The translations under genes were made by a program, and so were the position numbers. This document shows, piece after piece, positions 22,405 to 27,154 of a DNA stretch of 27,154 bases. The DNA comes from SIG469 sp964384255. Its GTDB lineage: Bacteria > Bacillota > Clostridia > Oscillospirales > Oscillospiraceae. Location of the stretch: assembly GCA_964384255.1 (NCBI GenBank), contig CAYLKH010000027.1, positions 1 to 27,154 on the forward strand, read 5' to 3'. The first letter of the stretch is position 1; each line of letters starts with the position of its first letter. The notes under the pieces are model-generated. The model worked only from the letters and a program-made list of their open reading frames with translations. It ran no database searches and was not told the DNA's origin.

Positions 22405-23982
22405 CTAAAACACCTGATAAATGAAGGATGTGGCGTCGTAGGCATCGCCATAGGCCCCAAAGACGCAAACATATATTATGCCCGCAATAAGTATGACCCA
22501 CTGGATCGGGAACGGCAGTTTATTAAGCTTTTCCCTCAGGTCGATGCCAAAGGCGGCAGGTATGGCCGATGCCACCATTACCCCGATACCGGCCATGATC
22601 ACCGGGAACTCCCGGTAAAAATGGTATTTTGTAAGCACATTACGCAGGGAGCTGAGTTCCTGAAACGGGCCGGTAAAGCTCATTTTAAGCATTTCGAACC
22701 CGTCCATATAGTTCAGGGGCAAAACCAGATACAGCCCCAGAACAACAAGGACATATGTCCGGGCTATCTGGAAAAGCTTCCAATACCATCCCTCGGGGTT
22801 TATGTGCAGCTTTTTGTGTATCACCGGGAACACGTCAGTCAGCATGGTAGATGTGGCGATTATCAACCCGTGCCAAAAGCCGTAGATAACATAGCCGAAG
22901 CTGTTCCCGTGCCACATCCCGATAAGCACAAAGGTTATCAGCGAGACTACTGATGTGCATACCCGGTCAGCCGTTTTGCGGCTGAACCGTTTTCTCACCA
23001 GTCTGCCCAGAGCGTTATATGGCCGGGAAGTGGCCAGCGGGAAGAACAGATAATCCTTGAACCATTCTCCCAGAGTAATATGCCATCTCCGCCAGAATTC
23101 GGAAAGGGAGCGGGATAAATAGGGCTGTCGGAAATTGGACGGAAGCTCAATGCCCAAAACCTGGCAAATGCCCCGCATAATATCGATCCCGCCGGAAAAA
23201 TCCGCAAAGCCCCGGGCGCTGTAAAGCAGCATGGCAAAAACTATGGCTGTGCCGGAGCAATCCTGATAATCGCAGACTATTTCCCACACGAAGGAAAATG
23301 TCAGGTCGGCAATAACGAGCTTTTTCATATATCCCCAGAGCGTAAGCTCAAGGCCGGCCTTCATGCGGTCAAAGTCGAAACTGTGGCCCTGATAAAGCTG
23401 GGGAGCCAGCTTGTCAAACCGGCTGATCGGCCCCTGGATTATCTGGGGGAAGAACGAAACGAACAGGGCAAATTTTGCAAAATTGCGTTCCGCCTCCACC
23501 TTGCCGTTGTAAACGTCTATCAGATAGCCCACCGCCTGAAAGGTATAGAACGAGATGCCCATGGGCATAAGCAGCCCGGTCCCGGCCTCGTTGGCAAAAA
23601 AGGCAGGGGCCTCGAACTCGCCCACAAGAAAGTTTGTATATTTCAAAACCGCCAAAATCGCCAGATTGAGTCCCACACAAAGGCCCACATGGAGCCGCTT
23701 TCTGCGTTTAAACTCTGCCCGCAGCGCCTTTTTTGAATCTCTGTCGGTCAACGTTTCCAGTTCCTGCTCCCGCCGGATATTGAGCCGCTGCTGGTCAATG
23801 GCGGCAAAGTAAACCGAAACCGCCGTTATGCCGATATAAAGGAAGTATCTTATATCCGCAAAGGCATAAAACACCACCGATGCCGCCAGCAAAACGGTCC
23901 ATCTCCATTTTTTGGGGAAGCAGAAATAAAGTATGAAAACCGCAATCACAAAAAAGAAAAACGTAAATGTCGAAATGCTCAT
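22405..23982 (-). CDS. MBOAT-family O-acyltransferase (DltB/AlgI-like)
   Basis: The 525-residue polytopic membrane protein has the MBOAT pattern. MPMGISFYTFQAVGYLIDVY is followed by FPQIIQGPISRF and the signature SEFWRRWHITLGEWFKDYLF with His301. Catalytic-region His358 in LIGMWHGNSFGY and His371 in GFWHG are present. In DltB and AlgI the matching histidine in the GxWHG segment is essential for moving the acyl group from a carrier thioester across the membrane. Position between carrier/ligase/decarboxylase genes and an SGNH gene makes it the transfer step of this operon. It starts 21 bp after the decarboxylase stop and has an AAAGGG ribosome binding site. Length is somewhat above DltB (about 400) and near AlgI (520). 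Confidence 0.93.
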   Translation of the reverse strand: MSISTFTFFFFVIAVFILYFCFPKKWRWTVLLAASVVFYAFADIRYFLYIGITAVSVYFAAIDQQRLNIRREQELETLTDRDSKKALRAEFKRRKRLHVGLCVGLNLAILAVLKYTNFLVGEFEAPAFFANEAGTGLLMPMGISFYTFQAVGYLIDVYNGKVEAERNFAKFALFVSFFPQIIQGPISRFDKLAPQLYQGHSFDFDRMKAGLELTLWGYMKKLVIADLTFSFVWEIVCDYQDCSGTAIVFAMLLYSARGFADFSGGIDIMRGICQVLGIELPSNFRQPYLSRSLSEFWRRWHITLGEWFKDYLFFPLATSRPYNALGRLVRKRFSRKTADRVCTSVVSLITFVLIGMWHGNSFGYVIYGFWHGLIIATSTMLTDVFPVIHKKLHINPEGWYWKLFQIARTYVLVVLGLYLVLPLNYMDGFEMLKMSFTGPFQELSSLRNVLTKYHFYREFPVIMAGIGVMVASAIPAAFGIDLREKLNKLPFPIQWVILIAGIIYVCVFGAYGDAYDATSFIYQVF

Positions 23983-24003
23983 TTTTCTTTTCCCTTTCGG
24001 TAA

Positions 24004-25161
24004 TTATCCATTAAATGGGTCTGTAGGGATAAAATCCCGCAGAAGAACAGCCTTTTCGCCGCTTACCATGACCACCCGGGGCAGCTCCCTGCTCAGAAAC
24101 AGCGCCTTGCCCTCGGTCACGCCATAGGCTCCCGCCCGCTCAAAGGCAAATATATCCCCCGGCGCTACCGCCGGAAGCTGGGCGCGCTGGACCAGCCTGT
24201 CGCTTATGGCGCACAGGCTTCCGCAAACGGTGTAGGTTTCCGGTGCGCCGCCGCCGTTAAGTACCCTCACTGGTGGGACCCGCAGCCCCAGGATCTGTCC
24301 GTCGTAGTTCAGCTGATGGGTCCCTCCGTCAACTATAACATAACGGTCGTCATGATTATCCTTGACCTCCAGCACCCGGGTCAGATATGTCCCGCAGGGC
24401 GCAGCCAGAAACCGGCCCAGCTCAACGGTCAGCTCAAAACGCTGTGACGCCCGCTCAACAGCATCGGCGCAGGCTCTGAGAACAGCAAGCTCTGCGCTGT
24501 CGGCATCGCTGCCGAAATAATCGGCAAAAAGGCCGGGCCCAAATTCCAGCCGCCGGACCTCAAAGCCAAAATCCTCTTTCAGCCCATCGGCAAATTGGGC
24601 AACATAGTCCAGCTCTTTAATTATCTTTTCGGGCTTGTTTTTCTGCGTTCCCGAAAAATAATGCAGCCCCACCATTTCAACTCCGGGATAAGATTCCCGG
24701 TTTTTAACGGCCCGGCGAAGCTCAGCCGGATCCATCCCAAACTGGTCCCCCGCCGTAAGGCGGAGCAGGACCGGCAAGGCTGTTTTCTGTCCCAGGCCCT
24801 GGCTGTTAATAAGCTCCAGCTGGCCGGGGCTTTCGGCAGTAAAAACTCCCACGCCAAATTCTGCGGCGTCGGAAACGCTTTTTTCGGTCTTTACCAGTCC
24901 GGAAAAAACGATCATTTTGGGGTCAACTCCCGCCCGTCTGCAAAGTTCCAGCTCACCGGGAGAACACACTTCCAGCGCCCCTACCGTTTCCGGCAGGCAA
25001 TTCAGCAGGAACCCGCCAGACTTTACGCAAAAGCACAGCCTGACGCGGCTTCCAAGCGCTTCGGTCACGGCGCTACAGCGCCGGGCAAAAGCGTCGGCGC
25101 TGTAAACATAAGCGGGGGTGCCAAATTCGCTGGCAATATTCAAAAGACTAAAATCATCCAT
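24004..25161 (-). CDS. Fold-III PLP-dependent decarboxylase (DAP-decarboxylase/BtrK-like)
   Basis: This 385-residue protein is an alanine-racemase-fold PLP enzyme of the LysA group. The PLP lysine is Lys47 in FCVKSGGF. GLHYFSGTQ carries the conserved His, EFGPG is the phosphate loop, ELGRFLAAPCG replaces EPGR, and CGSLCAISD supplies the Cys and Asp of the second subunit's active site. FERAGAYG holds the conserved Tyr. HYFSGTQ and QFGMDP wording is closer to carrier-protein-linked members (BtrK, exosortase-A-associated type) than to lysine-pathway LysA; this is a judgement by eye. The start is ATG 25161, since GAGGAA lies about 9 bp upstream; it overlaps the ligase end by 8 bp. Substrate unknown, probably a carrier-bound amino acid. 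Confidence 0.88.
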   Translation of the reverse strand: MDDFSLLNIASEFGTPAYVYSADAFARRCSAVTEALGSRVRLCFCVKSGGFLLNCLPETVGALEVCSPGELELCRRAGVDPKMIVFSGLVKTEKSVSDAAEFGVGVFTAESPGQLELINSQGLGQKTALPVLLRLTAGDQFGMDPAELRRAVKNRESYPGVEMVGLHYFSGTQKNKPEKIIKELDYVAQFADGLKEDFGFEVRRLEFGPGLFADYFGSDADSAELAVLRACADAVERASQRFELTVELGRFLAAPCGTYLTRVLEVKDNHDDRYVIVDGGTHQLNYDGQILGLRVPPVRVLNGGGAPETYTVCGSLCAISDRLVQRAQLPAVAPGDIFAFERAGAYGVTEGKALFLSRELPRVVMVSGEKAVLLRDFIPTDPFNG

Positions 25162-26671
25162 TTTCAGTTTCCTCAAGATATGCTCTGGTCAAAGCTGCCC
25201 TGTCCAGCTTGCCGTGGGCATTAAGGGGCAGCTCCTCCCGCCAGACCAGCCGGTCCGGTATCATATAATCCGGCAGCAGTCTGGCAAGCGCTTTGGCAAA
25301 CACCTTTTTCTCCGGTTCCTGTCCGCTGAGGAAAGCCACCAGAGTCTGGCTGTCTTTAATATACACGGTGCAGGCCCGCTCGACTCCCTCGACGCTGTGC
25401 AACGCCCGATCGATCTCGGCCAGCTCGACCCGGCGTCCATGCCGCTTGATCTGATGATCCCGCCGTCCACTGTAATACAGCAGACCGTCGGCTCCATAAC
25501 GGGCCATATCTCCGGTTCTGTATATCCGTCCAGTCCACAGATCGGTCAGCGGATCGGAGGTAAACGCCTCGGCCGTTCTCTCCGGCAGACCGCAATAGCC
25601 CAGGGCCACAGCGGTCCCGCCGACGCACACTTCACCTACCCGGTCCGGCTCGGTGATCCGCGTCCCGTCCTCTCCCAGCAGGAACACCCGCTCATTAGGG
25701 AAGGGTCGCCCCATGGGTATCTCGCCGCCGGAATAGTCGTCGGGCAGAATATGATATGTGCAGTTGCAGGTTATCTCCGTAGGGCCATAAAGGTTGACAA
25801 ATCGCGCCCGGGGATAATGGTCCTTCCAATAAAGCAGATGGTTGGGAGGCATGACCTCTCCGCTGAACAGTATTTTGTCAAGGTGTTCCGGGGTCTGGAA
25901 GCCCAGCGCATCCCGCTGGGACAGCAGGCACAGGGCCGACACCGCCCAAATCAGGGTAGTGACCTTCTTTTCAGCCAGCATCTCAAGCAGATTGGGCAGG
26001 AACACAAAATAATACTTGGGTATTAAAAAGCAGGACGCACCTGTTTTCAGACAGCTGTAGATATCTTTAACAGAGACGTCAAAATCAAAGGGAGACTGGC
26101 AGGCCAGCATATCGGCATCGGTTATGCCGAAAAGGGGCGTAAACACGTCGATAAAATCGATGACTGACCGGTGGCTGACCAGCACCCCCTTGGGGGTTCC
26201 TGTTGAGCCGGAGGTAAAGCTGCAATAAGCCGGGTCAAGGTCGATATGGTTGCTGCGAATATTATCCAGCAGTTCCCGGTCAACAGGAGTCTCCACCATC
26301 TGACCAATATCCATCCCGCTTACTTCCAGAGCGGCAGCAGCCTTCTGGCTTCCGGCATTAAAAACCACCAGCTCCGGCTCAACAGGCCGAAGCATATCGA
26401 TGTTTCTGGCGGCAGGCTGCTTCGGGTCCACAAAGCAGTAAAAGCAGCCGGCATACATGGCCGCCATAAACGCCACCACCGCATCAACGCCCTTTTCCAT
26501 ACAGACAGCCACGGCTCGACCGGCGGCTGACCTTTTGGCGATGGCGGTTCCTGCGGCTCTGGCCCGTTGCTCAAGCTCAAACCAGGTCACCGAACCGTTT
26601 ACGTCCTCAAAGGCTGTTTTGTTGGGAAACCTGGCGGCAGTCTGCTCAAGATATTCAAGAAGATTGTACAT
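25154..26671 (-). CDS. DltA-like amino-acid adenylating ligase
   Basis: This 505-residue AMP-forming ligase has the adenylation motifs in order: FTSGSTGTPKG (152-162), FDFDVSVKDIY with Asp198, NLYGPTE (293-299), YRTGDMAR, GRRDHQIKRHGRRVELAEID and a C-terminal NAHGKLDR with Lys488. It should activate a carboxylate and load it on the carrier encoded just upstream. Length matches DltA (about 504). Asp198 aligns with the DltA residue that binds the amino group of D-alanine (Asp197 in B. cereus), so an amino acid is favoured. The residue matching DltA selectivity Cys269 is Ser270 (LFSGEVMP), so D-alanine is not assured. The ATG comes 1 bp after the carrier stop. Confidence 0.9.
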   Translation of the reverse strand: MYNLLEYLEQTAARFPNKTAFEDVNGSVTWFELEQRARAAGTAIAKRSAAGRAVAVCMEKGVDAVVAFMAAMYAGCFYCFVDPKQPAARNIDMLRPVEPELVVFNAGSQKAAAALEVSGMDIGQMVETPVDRELLDNIRSNHIDLDPAYCSFTSGSTGTPKGVLVSHRSVIDFIDVFTPLFGITDADMLACQSPFDFDVSVKDIYSCLKTGASCFLIPKYYFVFLPNLLEMLAEKKVTTLIWAVSALCLLSQRDALGFQTPEHLDKILFSGEVMPPNHLLYWKDHYPRARFVNLYGPTEITCNCTYHILPDDYSGGEIPMGRPFPNERVFLLGEDGTRITEPDRVGEVCVGGTAVALGYCGLPERTAEAFTSDPLTDLWTGRIYRTGDMARYGADGLLYYSGRRDHQIKRHGRRVELAEIDRALHSVEGVERACTVYIKDSQTLVAFLSGQEPEKKVFAKALARLLPDYMIPDRLVWREELPLNAHGKLDRAALTRAYLEETENG

Positions 26672-26672
26672 A

Positions 26673-26900
26673 TCAGTCCATCAGGCGTTGAACAAGAGCT
26701 ACCATATTATCCAGCGAGTTAAGATTTTCGGGGCGCAGCTCGCCGATGGTGACCTCGATACCAAATTCCTCGTTAAGGGCATTAATGATGGAAACGATGG
26801 CAAAGGAGTCCAGCAGGCCATCGGTTATCAGGTTCTCTTCGGTTTCGTAATCTATTTCAGGGTGGATGCCTTCGAGAATGTCAAGGATTTTTTCTTTCAT
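26673..26900 (-). CDS. DltC-like carrier protein
   Basis: The 75-residue acidic, helical protein is a phosphopantetheine carrier. GLLDSFAIVSIINALNEEFG holds the attachment Ser32 in the DSF form used by DltC rather than the DSL form of fatty-acid ACP. It receives the acyl or aminoacyl group from the ligase encoded next. The start is ATG 26900 because GGAGG lies 8 bp upstream; the frame extends to a TTG at 26915 that has no ribosome binding site. It is the first gene of the operon and has its own promoter. A 4'-phosphopantetheinyl transferase would be needed and is not in the window. Confidence 0.9.
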   Translation of the reverse strand: MKEKILDILEGIHPEIDYETEENLITDGLLDSFAIVSIINALNEEFGIEVTIGELRPENLNSLDNMVALVQRLMD

Positions 26901-26976
26901 CGTGTGTTCCTCCAATTGATGTGTTAATGTGTTTTTATCCCGGCAACAATGTCAGAATTTCAACACTCCACCACAA

Positions 26977-27005
26977 AGAATACCATAAATCCGCAAATAT
27001 CACAA
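26977..27005 (-). promoter_or_regulatory. Promoter of the dlt-like operon
   Basis: On the minus strand TTGTGA (plus 27000-27005) and TATTCT (plus 26977-26982) are 17 bp apart, with TGG before the -10. It lies about 75 bp before the carrier start codon and just after the terminator of the upstream gene, so the five genes form one unit. Confidence 0.6.
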
Positions 27006-27009
27006 GGGA

Positions 27010-27059
27010 ATAAAGCAAATAATAAGGCCGCAAAAAGTCCTTACGAACCTTTTGCGGCC
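27010..27059 (-). terminator. Terminator of the upstream minus-strand gene
   Basis: TTTTGCGGCC and GGCCGCAAAA (27050-27059 and 27026-27035) make a 10-bp stem with a 14-nt loop. On the minus strand it is followed by T-rich TTATTATTTGCTTTATT. It begins 27 bp after the stop of the partial gene at 27086. Confidence 0.65.
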
Positions 27060-27085
27060 CATGGCCGGAGGCGCCCAACCGTTTT

Positions 27086-27154
27086 TTATAATTCCTGCCC
27101 TTTCAGCTTTACCCACAGATCATGGACAAAGCTGGGTCCGCGGCCCAGTGCAAT
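27086..27154 (-). CDS. Unrecognised protein, last 22 residues (rest outside window)
   Basis: The minus strand is open from the window edge to a TAA at 27086-27088 and encodes IALGRGPSFVHDLWVKLKGQ followed by EL. A terminator follows at once, which supports a real gene end. The fragment is too short for a family call. Confidence 0.5.
   Translation of the reverse strand: MALGRGPSFVHDLWVKLKGQEL

Noticed and set aside
21361..26900. Ordinary dltABCD operon
   Set aside because: Gene order differs, a PLP decarboxylase is inserted, the ligase lacks the selectivity Cys, and the SGNH protein is shorter than DltD.

Overview
The window reads as chromosomal DNA of an anaerobic, endospore-forming Firmicute, most likely a moderately GC-rich Clostridia member of the Oscillospiraceae/Ruminococcaceae kind. 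The signs are a full-length SpoIIE, a desulfoferrodoxin-type superoxide reductase, a NifS/NifU pair, an Old-Yellow-Enzyme/FAD flavoprotein typical of gut anaerobes, strong GGAGG-type ribosome binding sites and sigma-A-like promoters, several with an extended -10. No rRNA, tRNA, CRISPR array, transposase or phage gene was seen. The taxonomic placement is inference from gene content only.

Layout: (1) 1-6620, mostly plus strand: the 3' end of a Tex-like S1 protein, a repeat-like spacer, a TRIC/YadS-type membrane protein, a membrane-anchored HtrA protease, a Uup-type ABC-F ATPase behind what looks like a transcription attenuator, and a SulP anion transporter with a STAS domain. (2) 6653-10022, minus strand: an AraC-type regulator, a two-CBS-domain protein and a second HtrA protease. 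(3) 10273-14643, plus strand: an OYE/FAD oxidoreductase with an odd Gly-Pro insert, a GNAT acetyltransferase, a Crp/Fnr regulator, thioredoxin and superoxide reductase. A Crp-like palindrome sits at about -41 of the thioredoxin promoter, directly after the regulator gene. (4) 14730-17006, minus strand: spoIIE. (5) 17253-21241, plus strand: CCA-adding enzyme, then a nifS-nifU operon that continues into an HD-domain protein and an FMN-binding protein. (6) 21361-26900, minus strand: a tight five-gene operon. (7) 27086-27154: the last 22 codons of an unrecognised minus-strand gene.

The most interesting part is region 6. It is built like a D-alanylation (dlt) operon: DltC-like carrier, DltA-like adenylating ligase, DltB-like MBOAT and DltD-like SGNH protein. 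A fold-III PLP decarboxylase of the DAP-decarboxylase type is inserted between ligase and MBOAT. Carrier protein, AMP-ligase and PLP decarboxylase together recall two known settings, butirosin BtrI/BtrK chemistry on an acyl carrier protein and the exosortase-A-associated ligase/decarboxylase pair. The MBOAT and SGNH pair implies that the product is moved across the membrane onto an envelope polymer. My inference is a dlt-like system that decorates the surface with something other than D-alanine, possibly a decarboxylated amino acid. The ligase has Ser where DltA has its selectivity Cys, which fits a changed substrate.

Other signals worth a second look are the ABC-F leader attenuator, the Crp-type site before trxA, a near-perfect long palindrome between spoIIE and the CCA-adding gene, palindromes in the nifS and AraC promoters, and a His/Cys-rich tail on NifU.
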